A stretch of 49,160 nucleotides of DNA from Fibrobacter sp. (lineage in GTDB: Bacteria; Fibrobacterota; Fibrobacteria; Fibrobacterales; Fibrobacteraceae): assembly GCA_017959225.1 (NCBI GenBank), contig JAGDBD010000112.1, positions 1 through 49,160 of the forward strand, given 5' to 3'. This document shows positions 9,917 to 17,884 of this stretch, in pieces. A model generated the notes under the pieces. The model made no database searches. It was not told the DNA's origin and saw nothing but the letters and a program-made list of their open reading frames with translations. A program made the position numbers and the translations under genes. Position 1 is the stretch's first letter. Every line of letters begins with the position of its first letter.

Positions 9917-11094
9917 AAGTTCTCGTCGTAGGGTCCGTCTACCCCCGTTTTGAAGAAGACAACGAAGTTCCTTGGCTTCGCAAGTCCGTCGCCACGCTCC
10001 AAAGCGAAGGCGTCGAAGTCGAAGTCCTGGCTCCGTCCTATAAAGGTCTCAAGTCTCACACCATAGACGGCATTCCCGTACACCGTTTTCGTTACGCTCC
10101 AAAGAACTTGGAAATTCTAACCCATGACGAAGGCGCTCCGACGAAAATGGCAAAGCATCCGTCCATGCAGCTGCTCGCCATTCCTTACTGCATCAGCGGA
10201 TTTTTCAAATGTCTTTGGCTCGCTAAAACAAAAAAGTTCGACATTATTCATGCCCACTGGCCATTCCCCCATGCGCTGATCGCTCTTGGAGCGTGCAAGC
10301 TTTTTCGCATTCCTCTGGTTTTAAATTTCCACGGGGCAGAACTTTTGCTCATTCGCAAAAAGAAGTGGATCCGCCCCATCATGAAATTTATCATTGGAAA
10401 GGCCAACGCTATTTTTGCAAACAGCCGTTTTACCGCTTCCAAAATTTCCGCACTTCGCAACGCAAATATCCAATGGAGTCCTTACGGTTCTCCCCTTTCT
10501 TCGGGAAAAGTTCCTCCGCCACATGAGCGAAAAGATCGTTACAAAATCCTTTTTGTTGGCCGTCATATTGAACGCAAAGGCATTGAATATTTGATTCAAG
10601 CGGCAAAGCTTTTGGATCCGCAAAAATTTGAAGTTCGCATTGTGGGCAAAGGAAATCTCACGGAATCCTTGAAAGAATTCGCACAAAAGATTTCCGTAGA
10701 AAACGTCACCTTTACAGGTCCCCTTTCACCCGACGATTTGCGCAAAGAGTATCTGCAAAGCAACTGCTTTGTTCTGCCGGCCATTGTAGATTCCAAAGGC
10801 GATACAGAAGGCTTGGGAGTGGTTCTCATCGAAGCCATGCAATACGGGCTTCCTGTCGTAGCATCCAACGTAGGCGGCATCCCGGACGTTGTGGTTAACG
10901 GAGAAACAGGCATTCTCGTTCCCGAAAAAGATCCCGAAGCTCTCGCTCAGGCATTCCAAAAGCTTGAAAAGGATCCCGCTTACGAAGCAGAACTCTTAAA
11001 AGGCGCCGAAAAGCGAATCGATGAATGCTTCTGCTGGGAAAAAATCGCCCAGAAGCAAATCGAGATTTACAAAAAATTGATCTGCCGTAAATAA
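9913..11094 (+). CDS. Glycosyltransferase family 4 (GT-B fold)
   Basis: A 393-residue cytoplasmic or membrane-associated retaining glycosyltransferase. The N-terminal Rossmann-like domain contains VGSVYPRFEEDNEVPWLRK and DIIHAHWPFPHAL; the C-terminal donor-binding domain contains ILFVGRHIERKGIEYLI and the GT4 E-x7-E motif in EGLGVVLIEAMQYGLPVVAS, followed by GGIPDVVVNGETG. These features are typical of the Glyco_trans_4-like plus Glycos_transf_1 pair. The acceptor and sugar cannot be predicted; lipid-linked or capsular glycan synthesis is a reasonable guess. It overlaps the upstream 151-residue gene by four bases and ends one base from the convergent symporter gene. Confidence 0.93.
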   Translation: MKVLVVGSVYPRFEEDNEVPWLRKSVATLQSEGVEVEVLAPSYKGLKSHTIDGIPVHRFRYAPKNLEILTHDEGAPTKMAKHPSMQLLAIPYCISGFFKCLWLAKTKKFDIIHAHWPFPHALIALGACKLFRIPLVLNFHGAELLLIRKKKWIRPIMKFIIGKANAIFANSRFTASKISALRNANIQWSPYGSPLSSGKVPPPHERKDRYKILFVGRHIERKGIEYLIQAAKLLDPQKFEVRIVGKGNLTESLKEFAQKISVENVTFTGPLSPDDLRKEYLQSNCFVLPAIVDSKGDTEGLGVVLIEAMQYGLPVVASNVGGIPDVVVNGETGILVPEKDPEALAQAFQKLEKDPAYEAELLKGAEKRIDECFCWEKIAQKQIEIYKKLICRK

Positions 11095-11095
11095 A

Positions 11096-12004
11096 CTACG
11101 GGGCAGGATTTTCCTTTTTATTTTTCTTTCCGCTCATCCAGCTGAGCACCAGATTCTGCCATATGACGTAACAAGTCGGAGCGATAGCTGCCACCGGCCC
11201 TGCATAAAGGCTCGAAATCCAAATAACGAGGGTCGTATTTTTTTGACCCATGCTCTGCGAACTTTCAATCGGGTGCTTTTTGTCACTAAACCAGCCGACC
11301 AAAAATTGCACCAGGCAAAGGATCAAAGATACCAGCGCAAGCATCGGAAGCTTTCCGGAATTCCAAAGATCCATGAATCCCATGTTGCGAATGTCAAAGC
11401 TCGCTTTGGCAAGAATCACAAACACCGAAAATGTCCACACCATCAACGTATATTTTTGAAAGCGACAAGCCTTGTCTGCAAGCTCCGGGTAAAAAGACCG
11501 AAGTCCAAGAGCGATCGCTAACGGAATTGAAATAATCGGCTGAATGGAATTGAAAATTCTCCAAGCTACATCGGTAAAACTCGCATCGGTTCCTGTCAAA
11601 TATCCATAAATCAAAGGAATGCTAAAGCATGCGATAATGTTTCCGCTAAGGAAAATTTTAAGTGCGAGCACCGGATTTCCACCGAGCACTTTCGCCATCG
11701 CAGGCGCCGCATTTGCAGGCGGACAAAGGCAAATAATTGCGCCGCCTAAAAGCACTTCACGGGGCAAATGAAAGAGCTCTACAACGCCCCACAAAATGCC
11801 GAGCATCACAAGGCTCGCCACAAACGCTTTCACTTCGATTTTAAACGTAAATCCATGCTGCTGAGGCGGTACTTTTCCCACAAAGGTGAGAAACATCATG
11901 AGTCCAATCAAAAAGGGCAACGCGGGGGAAAGAACATGCGCCTGTGGCAGCAAAATGCCCAAAAGGATGGCCACCGGCATCAAAATAGATCTCAATTTCG
12001 CCAT
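11096..12004 (-). CDS. Bile acid:sodium symporter (BASS/SBF) family transporter
   Basis: A 302-residue integral membrane protein with nine to ten hydrophobic helices starting at LRSILMPVAILLGILLPQ. The conserved crossover segment CLCPPANAAPAMAKVLGGNP and a helix with NSIQPIISIPLAIALGL are typical of the BASS/SBF fold. Members of this superfamily move organic anions with sodium (bile acids, pantoate, pyruvate) or, in Acr3 branches, arsenite; no Acr3-defining Cys motif is evident, so an organic-anion substrate is more likely. The ATG at 12004 is chosen because the helix begins directly after it; a longer form from 12064 would overlap the divergent ktrB start. The substrate is unknown. Confidence 0.85.
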   Translation of the reverse strand: MAKLRSILMPVAILLGILLPQAHVLSPALPFLIGLMMFLTFVGKVPPQQHGFTFKIEVKAFVASLVMLGILWGVVELFHLPREVLLGGAIICLCPPANAAPAMAKVLGGNPVLALKIFLSGNIIACFSIPLIYGYLTGTDASFTDVAWRIFNSIQPIISIPLAIALGLRSFYPELADKACRFQKYTLMVWTFSVFVILAKASFDIRNMGFMDLWNSGKLPMLALVSLILCLVQFLVGWFSDKKHPIESSQSMGQKNTTLVIWISSLYAGPVAAIAPTCYVIWQNLVLSWMSGKKNKKENPAP

Positions 12005-12038
12005 GGTAGTGCCAAAGTTAGTAAATTGGAGTTTAAAG

Positions 12039-13430
12039 ATGTTACTTTCAAGATACAAGGACATTCCGGTTCACAGACCGGTATTTAAAAAGAAAGGGTC
12101 AAACCCGATGCTCTTCCTCGTGGAAGGCTATCTCGCGTTAATCGTTCTCGGCACGATCCTTCTCAGCTGCCCCTTTTCCTTAAAAAAGGACCTTTCCATT
12201 CTCGACGCTTTCTTCACGGCGACATCCGCCGTCTGCGTCACGGGACTTTCGGTCATCGATATCGGAACGACCTTTACCCATGCGGGCCTTTGGATTCTCG
12301 CCGCGCTGATTCAAATCGGCGGTCTCGGAATCATGACCTTTTCTACTGCGATTCTTCTCCTTTCCGGAATGAAACCGGGATTCAACCAACAAGCCCTTTT
12401 CAAATCGGGGTTCACGACCGAGGGCGGTATTGAACCCAAGAAGATCCTTGCCGCAGTCCTTCCGTTTACCATTGTCCTTGAAGGGCTCGGCATGACGGCG
12501 CTTTTTACGCAGTTCGACCACTTGCCGTTAAACGAACGCATTCTCTATTCCGTTTTCCATTCCATCAGCGCCTTTTGCAATGCAGGATTTTCTCCCCTTC
12601 CGAATTCGCTCATGAGTTACCAGTTCAATCCGGTCGTTTGCCTAGTGGTCATTCTCCTTGTGCTCGCCGGCGGTATCGGGTTCCTTTCCATGTCCGAAAT
12701 CAAGAACCTTTTTGACTTCAGAACCCGCACCATTCAAAAGATTTCATTGCACACAAAAATCGCCCTCATTGCGACTCTCGTCATTTCTGTTATTGAAATG
12801 CTGAGCGTTTTGATCATTGAATGGAACGGAGCCTTTGACGGCCAGGGTTGGGCAGAAAAGCTCCTCTCGGGAGCATTCGTCGCCCTTTCTTCCCGCACCG
12901 CAGGATTCAACACCATCGATCCTTTGAGCCTTCGAGAAACGAGTACGATCATTATCATCATTGCGATGTTCATCGGGGCAAGCCCCGGTAGCTGCGGCGG
13001 TGGATTAAAAACCACCACGGCGGCAGTCATCACGCTTCTCGGGATTAACCGTCTTTTGGGAAGGGATAAAACCCAGACCATGGGCAGAACCATTCCAGAA
13101 GAAACCGTAGACAAAGCACTCCGAATCTTTATCGTTTATGCGGTACTTGCTCTCGTCGGAACATTGACACTCCTTTTTACGGAATACCCAGCAGGTGCCA
13201 TCGGCAGCGTCCATTCTCACTTCGTCTACGTATTCTTTGAAGTGGCTAGCGCCCTTTCTACCTGCGGACTTTCCCTTGGACTCACCCCGGAACTCACCGC
13301 TTCGGGTAGAATCTTTATTTGTATCTTTATGTTTGTGGGGCGTATGGGAGCGCTGTTCTTAATTTCCGCTGTGGTAAAGAAAAAGGACAACGGCACCTGG
13401 TACGCAGAAGAAGACATCATGGTGGGTTAA
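12039..13430 (+). CDS. ktrB: Potassium uptake protein, KtrB/TrkH family
   Basis: Channel subunit of a Ktr/Trk potassium transporter, 463 residues. The four selectivity-filter loops are visible in order: AVCVTGLSV, SAFCNAGFSP, SSRTAGFNTID and STCGLSLG, each with the conserved Gly. The intermembrane GASPGSCGGGLKTTT segment of the family is also present. The start at 12039 has GGAG seven bases upstream and gives the expected short cytoplasmic N-terminus before the first helix (MLFLVEGYLALIVLGTILL). The adjoining ktrA gene supplies the nucleotide-gated ring. Expected to sit in the inner membrane and be Na+- or H+-coupled. Confidence 0.93.
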   Translation: MLLSRYKDIPVHRPVFKKKGSNPMLFLVEGYLALIVLGTILLSCPFSLKKDLSILDAFFTATSAVCVTGLSVIDIGTTFTHAGLWILAALIQIGGLGIMTFSTAILLLSGMKPGFNQQALFKSGFTTEGGIEPKKILAAVLPFTIVLEGLGMTALFTQFDHLPLNERILYSVFHSISAFCNAGFSPLPNSLMSYQFNPVVCLVVILLVLAGGIGFLSMSEIKNLFDFRTRTIQKISLHTKIALIATLVISVIEMLSVLIIEWNGAFDGQGWAEKLLSGAFVALSSRTAGFNTIDPLSLRETSTIIIIIAMFIGASPGSCGGGLKTTTAAVITLLGINRLLGRDKTQTMGRTIPEETVDKALRIFIVYAVLALVGTLTLLFTEYPAGAIGSVHSHFVYVFFEVASALSTCGLSLGLTPELTASGRIFICIFMFVGRMGALFLISAVVKKKDNGTWYAEEDIMVG

Positions 13431-13432
13431 CA

Positions 13433-14086
13433 ATGGCAAAAAAGCAGTTCATTATCATCGGACTTGGCAACACGGGAATCTTTCTCGCCAACCATCTGAC
13501 GAGCCTCGGCAGTGAAGTGCTCGCTGTAGACAATACTCCGGAAAAAGTTCAGGACATCACCCCGAACGTTGCCCAAGCTGTCGTCGCAGACTCCACCCGT
13601 AAGCAACAACTCGCTGCACTGCCAGTCACCAAAGTGGACGCGGTCATCTGCTGCATCGGTGCAGACCTCGAAGCGTCCCTTCTCACCATTCTCAACTTAA
13701 AAGAACTCGGCGTCAAACATATCATCGCCAAAAGTTCCAGTTCTCAGCACACGTCCATCCTTGAACGCTTCGGAGTTTCGGACATTTTCCAGCCGGAACG
13801 CGACATGGCCATTTCCATTGCGGAACGCCTAACGCACCCGAACATGTTAGACCGTTTACCGTTCCTCGAAGGCTTTTCGATTATCGAAATCCTTTGCCCG
13901 AACAAGTTCACCGGCAAAACCCTCAAGGAACTTTCCTTGACGTCTAAATACGGAATTCAAATCATCGCCATTCGCGATCCTTTGCAGCCACAGGCTTTAA
14001 TCGGCAACCTTGCCGATTACCAGCTTAAAGAAGGCGATATTCTGTTTGTGCTTGGGCCGAACGAAGTCCTTGAAAACTTCGGATAA
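13433..14086 (+). CDS. ktrA: Potassium uptake regulatory protein, KtrA (RCK)
   Basis: A 217-residue cytoplasmic protein with one RCK_N domain (Rossmann motif IIIGLGNTGIFLANHL and the acidic AVDNTPEKVQ loop that binds nucleotide) and one RCK_C domain (from FSIIEILCPNKFTGKTL to ILFVLGPNEVLENFG). A single RCK_N/RCK_C unit is the KtrA arrangement, unlike the duplicated TrkA. It would form an octameric ring gating KtrB in response to ATP/ADP, and possibly c-di-AMP through RCK_C. It begins two bases after the ktrB stop with GGTGGGT as ribosome-binding site, so the two genes form an operon. The stop lies in the loop of an inverted repeat. Confidence 0.93.
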   Translation: MAKKQFIIIGLGNTGIFLANHLTSLGSEVLAVDNTPEKVQDITPNVAQAVVADSTRKQQLAALPVTKVDAVICCIGADLEASLLTILNLKELGVKHIIAKSSSSQHTSILERFGVSDIFQPERDMAISIAERLTHPNMLDRLPFLEGFSIIEILCPNKFTGKTLKELSLTSKYGIQIIAIRDPLQPQALIGNLADYQLKEGDILFVLGPNEVLENFG

Positions 14087-14097
14087 CTCCGAAGTTT
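14074..14097. terminator. Short palindromic hairpin between convergent genes
   Basis: A perfect ten-base inverted repeat (AAACTTCGGA / TCCGAAGTTT) with the four-base loop TAAC. The loop holds the TAA of ktrA and the right arm enters the stop codon of the convergent HD-GYP gene (14096-14098). There is no long T tract on either side, so it may be a weak bidirectional terminator or an RNA 3'-end stabiliser. Confidence 0.55.
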
Positions 14098-15973
14098 AGG
14101 CTTCGCCCATCACCTTTTTGATTTCATCCCGGCTCTTCACAAAAGCTTCGACGATTTCCGGATCGAAATGCGTACCGCTTTCTTCCTGAATAATCGCCAT
14201 AGCCTTGTCGAAGGGGAATCCGGCCTTGTACGGACGAATGGAAACAAGAGCGTCAAACACGTCCGCCACGGCCATAATGCGTGCCGAAAGCGGAATCGCT
14301 TCGCCCTGAATGCGTTCCGGATATCCACGGGAGCCGTCCCACCATTCATGATGGCTCAATGCAATGTCCTTCGCCATATTCAGGTAAGCGATTTCGCCCA
14401 AGTTTTCCGATGCGAAGTTCAGCATTTCCCGACCGTAGATGGTGTGCTTCTTCATCACCGAGAATTCTTCGTCGTTCAATTTTCCCGGCTTGTTCAAAAT
14501 GGCATCCGGAATGCGAATCTTTCCAATGTCGTGAAGAGGGGCCGCCACGTGTATCGCCGAAACGAATTTTTCATCGATTTCGCCCTTCTTTTTACCGTCT
14601 TCCATTAAGCGGCGGGCAATGATTTCTGCGTAACTTGCAGTGCGTTTTACATGGCCGCCCGTCGTTTCGTCACGGTTTTCCACAAGGTCGCCCAAAATCG
14701 TAATGATATTTGTCTGCAAATGGGCAATGGAATTCGCCTGTTCTTCGGACTTGTTGATGTACAGATCAATTTCTTCTACCGCTTTAATAATCGCCGCATG
14801 CAAGTTTTCAATTTCATTCCCCGTTTCCACATCCAAAGAGCGAATGCGGGAAATCGAATTCGTACGTCCAATCGCGCTGTCGTATCCGAAATTTTCCATT
14901 TCTTCGGTCAGTTCATGGATCGGATAAACCACCCGGTGATTAGCAAACAAGATCGCAGCAAACACAACGCAGAGCAAAAGCCCAAACAGGGTCGAGAAAA
15001 TCTTTGTGCAGAATAGGGCGACGCTAGTACGGATCGCACTTAAATTGAACTCGGTGCAAACCGGATAAGGAGTTTCCGTGCAGACGACAGAAATGCTTCC
15101 CGCTTTCGGAGTGTGCATTCCCGGTGTAATCGTCAAAATCTGGGGATGCTTGTGTTCAAGTTCATCGATGTAACGGGTTAACGTAGCCGTGTCCGCATTC
15201 TGAATCGCATCGGCAACAAGACGGTTCACCGATTCCGAAAGGAGAGTCGCCTGGTGAATTTCCGCTTCAGAATAAGCCTTGTAAGCCACAGCCGTTGCAA
15301 CCACCGCAAGAGCGAAGCTCGAAACAAACAAAAGTCCCGTCACCTGCGCCTTCAACGAGCGGAAGTGATCCCTAATTTTATAATGGTCCCGATGTTCTCT
15401 CCCCGAAATGGAGTCGAATATCGTATAGAACTTGGAAGGGGTCAGTTTTAAAAGGAAGAAGGCCGAAAGAATGGAAATCGCCTTGTCAGGAACTTCCGTG
15501 CAGAAGTCCGCCAAAATCTGCGACAGCAGAATGGGAAGACCTTTCTGGTGAAGGGATTCCGCAATGGGTGTCACCACGTTCTGCGCAATCTGAAAATCAA
15601 ACAGGAAGTAAGAAAGGAAGGAGCACGGAATGCTTAGCAGCATCAAAAAGAAGAGCAGCTTCGGAAGCCTATAGATTTTCTGGAAAGCACCCCGTTCCGC
15701 GGCAATCCCTGCGCAAACGGCAATGAGCACGTTGATCGTTCCATAATAGAACGTGGACGATTCCGAAAAACCGCCGATGAAATTCGTGACAAAACCGACA
15801 ATCGCACCGGGGCAAAATCCGCCGAGAACCGTTGCAAAAATCGTTCCAATACAATCGAGATACAGAGGTAGTTCAAACTTAATTGCAAGATCTGCGCCAA
15901 AGCGATTAATGACTAGACCAACAATTATCAGCCAAACCACCTGAAGTAATTGTCTAAATCGCACACTCTGCAT
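14096..15973 (-). CDS. Membrane HD-GYP c-di-GMP phosphodiesterase with ECF-S-like N-terminal domain
   Basis: A 625-residue membrane protein. Residues 1 to about 185 form five or six helices (for example PLYLDCIGTIFATVLGGFCP and GAIVGFVTNFIGGF) resembling the substrate-binding S component of ECF vitamin transporters. A helix near 215-235, a periplasmic segment with two Cys, another helix and a HAMP-like region lead through a coiled coil into an HD-GYP domain (about 425-615). HD-GYP residues are intact: the HD pair in PLHDIGKIRIP, MKKHTIYG, and HHEWWDGSRGYP; the last has one extra residue (Arg) compared with the usual DGSGYP. The family hydrolyses c-di-GMP. The start at 15973 gives a membrane-compatible N-terminus. 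It is divergent from the OLD nuclease gene; sensing of a small ligand is inference. Confidence 0.88.
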   Translation of the reverse strand: MQSVRFRQLLQVVWLIIVGLVINRFGADLAIKFELPLYLDCIGTIFATVLGGFCPGAIVGFVTNFIGGFSESSTFYYGTINVLIAVCAGIAAERGAFQKIYRLPKLLFFLMLLSIPCSFLSYFLFDFQIAQNVVTPIAESLHQKGLPILLSQILADFCTEVPDKAISILSAFFLLKLTPSKFYTIFDSISGREHRDHYKIRDHFRSLKAQVTGLLFVSSFALAVVATAVAYKAYSEAEIHQATLLSESVNRLVADAIQNADTATLTRYIDELEHKHPQILTITPGMHTPKAGSISVVCTETPYPVCTEFNLSAIRTSVALFCTKIFSTLFGLLLCVVFAAILFANHRVVYPIHELTEEMENFGYDSAIGRTNSISRIRSLDVETGNEIENLHAAIIKAVEEIDLYINKSEEQANSIAHLQTNIITILGDLVENRDETTGGHVKRTASYAEIIARRLMEDGKKKGEIDEKFVSAIHVAAPLHDIGKIRIPDAILNKPGKLNDEEFSVMKKHTIYGREMLNFASENLGEIAYLNMAKDIALSHHEWWDGSRGYPERIQGEAIPLSARIMAVADVFDALVSIRPYKAGFPFDKAMAIIQEESGTHFDPEIVEAFVKSRDEIKKVMGEA

Positions 15974-16052
15974 ATATCAGCCAGTGAATGTTATATGTTT
16001 TTTCACATAATATACATCAAATTTGGGGATTTTGTTTAGTTTAGAAGTAAGT

Positions 16053-17828
16053 ATGCAAGAATCCCTCAGACTCATATCGATTACGATTCGAAATCTCCGT
16101 TCCATCCGGGAGGAGACGTTTCCTCTGAGCGATTTTACAGCGCTGATCGGTTACAACAACGCCGGCAAAACCAACATTCTCATGGGAATCCGCTGGCTTT
16201 TATACCGTTCTTCGTTAGACAACTCCTATTTTGACAATCCAGACATTCCAGTCGAAGCGGAAGGCCTTTTCGGCGGCATCACCGATTCCATCCTTGCAAA
16301 ACTTGAACCTTCCCAGCAGGCGCTCATCAAACCTTTTTTAAAGAACGGAAAGATCCGAGTACAAAGATCCCAGCGGGTCCCTGGGGAAAACGCTGCGGAC
16401 GTAGAATTCTGGGTTTTGGACTGGAACGGTGACAAGGGCAAGGGCGAATGGGTAAAAGCCCCTTACGAATTCGAAGAAACCTTTTCCATTCTATTTCCAC
16501 CGCCGATCCAAATCTGGGACTTCGAAGGCGACAAGGCCTTTGCAAAACTCTTAAACGAAATTTTTAAACCGCTCCAACGTAGGCTCGGCAGGGAATTTAA
16601 CGAGCTGATCCAAAAGTTCGGTTCCCTGCTCGACGCTCAAAGCGATAGCCGAGCCGAAGAATTTGAACTGTTCGAACGTGGGCTGAACCAAAAGCTCCGT
16701 CCGCTGTTCCCATCGGTAAACGTCCGGCTCGACATTCCGACTCCGAGCCTCGCATCGTTCCTTTCGACAGCAAAGCTCAACGTTCTCGACGAAGATGATG
16801 GTTTTGAACGGGACATCCATTCCATGGGCGCCGGATCAAAACGCGCCATTCAAATGGCGCTAGTGCGTTACCTCGACCAGGTAAAACGTCACCACCACAA
16901 CCATTATTTGAGCCGCACCCTTTTGCTCATCGATTCGCCGGAACTTTTCTTGCATCCTCAAGCGGTGGAACTTGTGCGCGTCGCCCTCAAGAACCTTTCC
17001 CACGAAGGTTACCAAGTTATTTTCGCAACCCATTCCGCACAAATGGTGACATGCGAAGACGTAAGCACTTCTTTGCTCATTCGCAAGAACAAGGAACGGG
17101 GTACGTTCATGCGCCGCCGAATGGAAGATGCCGTTCACGCGGTGATTACCGATGCGCAGGCGCAACTGCAAATGCTCTTTTCCTTGTCCAATTCCAACGA
17201 GCTTTTGTTCGCGGATTACGTTCTTTTGACCGAAGGCAAAACGGAATGGCGAGTGCTGCCTACACTCTTTGAAAAAATGTCCGGGCTGTCATTTGCACTG
17301 ATCCGTTGCGCTCTCGTTCACCAGGGCGGCGTAAGCAACACCCGCAAAAGCATGCAGGTTCTCGCCGCCATGGATTTGCCCGTGCGCGCCATCGTCGATT
17401 TGGATTACGCGTTTAACAATGCACAACAAGACGGATTCCTCGACAAGGACGATCCGGACATCGAATACTGCAAAGCTCTCTTCCGCGAACTGGCCTTGCA
17501 AGAACACATTCGCCTTGTGCATGGAATTCCTGTCAGCAAAAAGAGCCGCGTTTCTGCAAGCGAAGCCTACGCCATGATGGCCGCTCTTCCCGAAGCTCGC
17601 AAACCCCTGCAAAACATTCACGACAAACTGGAACAGTCCGGCATCTGGGTTTGGACCCGCGGAGCCATTGAACAGCACTTAGGTCTTGAAGGTAAAAACG
17701 AACGCACCTGGCACCGCTTCATTGAACGCGTCCACTCCGAAGATCCCCACCGTTTTCTGCCCGATTACGAAGACATTCACCGTCTTTGCAACTGGATCAT
17801 CGAAGGCGCTCACGAAACCGATTCTTAA
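16053..17828 (+). CDS. OLD-family ATPase/TOPRIM nuclease
   Basis: A 591-residue protein with an SMC/ABC-type ATPase and a C-terminal TOPRIM nuclease domain. Walker A is GYNNAGKTN (about 32-40), the signature-like motif is HSMGAGSKRAIQMAL, and Walker B is LLLIDSPELFLHP (about 290-302) followed by the H-loop in FATHSAQMV. TOPRIM residues are the Glu in LTEGKTEWRVLP (near 393) and the DLD in VRAIVDLDYAF (near 449). Class 1 OLD proteins, named after phage P2 Old, cleave DNA and some serve in phage defence. No UvrD-type helicase (GajB) or reverse transcriptase is adjacent, so it is not a recognisable Gabija or retron unit. The ATG at 16053 is preferred to an in-frame TTG ten codons upstream. It shares a terminator with dnaN. 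Confidence 0.88.
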   Translation: MQESLRLISITIRNLRSIREETFPLSDFTALIGYNNAGKTNILMGIRWLLYRSSLDNSYFDNPDIPVEAEGLFGGITDSILAKLEPSQQALIKPFLKNGKIRVQRSQRVPGENAADVEFWVLDWNGDKGKGEWVKAPYEFEETFSILFPPPIQIWDFEGDKAFAKLLNEIFKPLQRRLGREFNELIQKFGSLLDAQSDSRAEEFELFERGLNQKLRPLFPSVNVRLDIPTPSLASFLSTAKLNVLDEDDGFERDIHSMGAGSKRAIQMALVRYLDQVKRHHHNHYLSRTLLLIDSPELFLHPQAVELVRVALKNLSHEGYQVIFATHSAQMVTCEDVSTSLLIRKNKERGTFMRRRMEDAVHAVITDAQAQLQMLFSLSNSNELLFADYVLLTEGKTEWRVLPTLFEKMSGLSFALIRCALVHQGGVSNTRKSMQVLAAMDLPVRAIVDLDYAFNNAQQDGFLDKDDPDIEYCKALFRELALQEHIRLVHGIPVSKKSRVSASEAYAMMAALPEARKPLQNIHDKLEQSGIWVWTRGAIEQHLGLEGKNERTWHRFIERVHSEDPHRFLPDYEDIHRLCNWIIEGAHETDS

Positions 17829-17840
17829 ACTTTCCAACAA

Positions 17841-17870
17841 AAAAAGCGACGGAAATCCGTCGCTTTTTTT
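17841..17870. terminator. Bidirectional Rho-independent terminator
   Basis: The stem GCGACGG/CCGTCGC (17846-17852 and 17857-17863) is flanked by A's on the left and a T tract on the right, so it can end transcription of the OLD gene on the plus strand and of dnaN on the minus strand. Confidence 0.9.
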
Positions 17871-17884
17871 GAAGCTTCAAAATA

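Noticed and set aside
16053..17828. Gabija-type defence system
   Set aside because: The OLD/TOPRIM protein would be a GajA analogue, but no UvrD-like GajB follows; a terminator and dnaN come next on the other strand.
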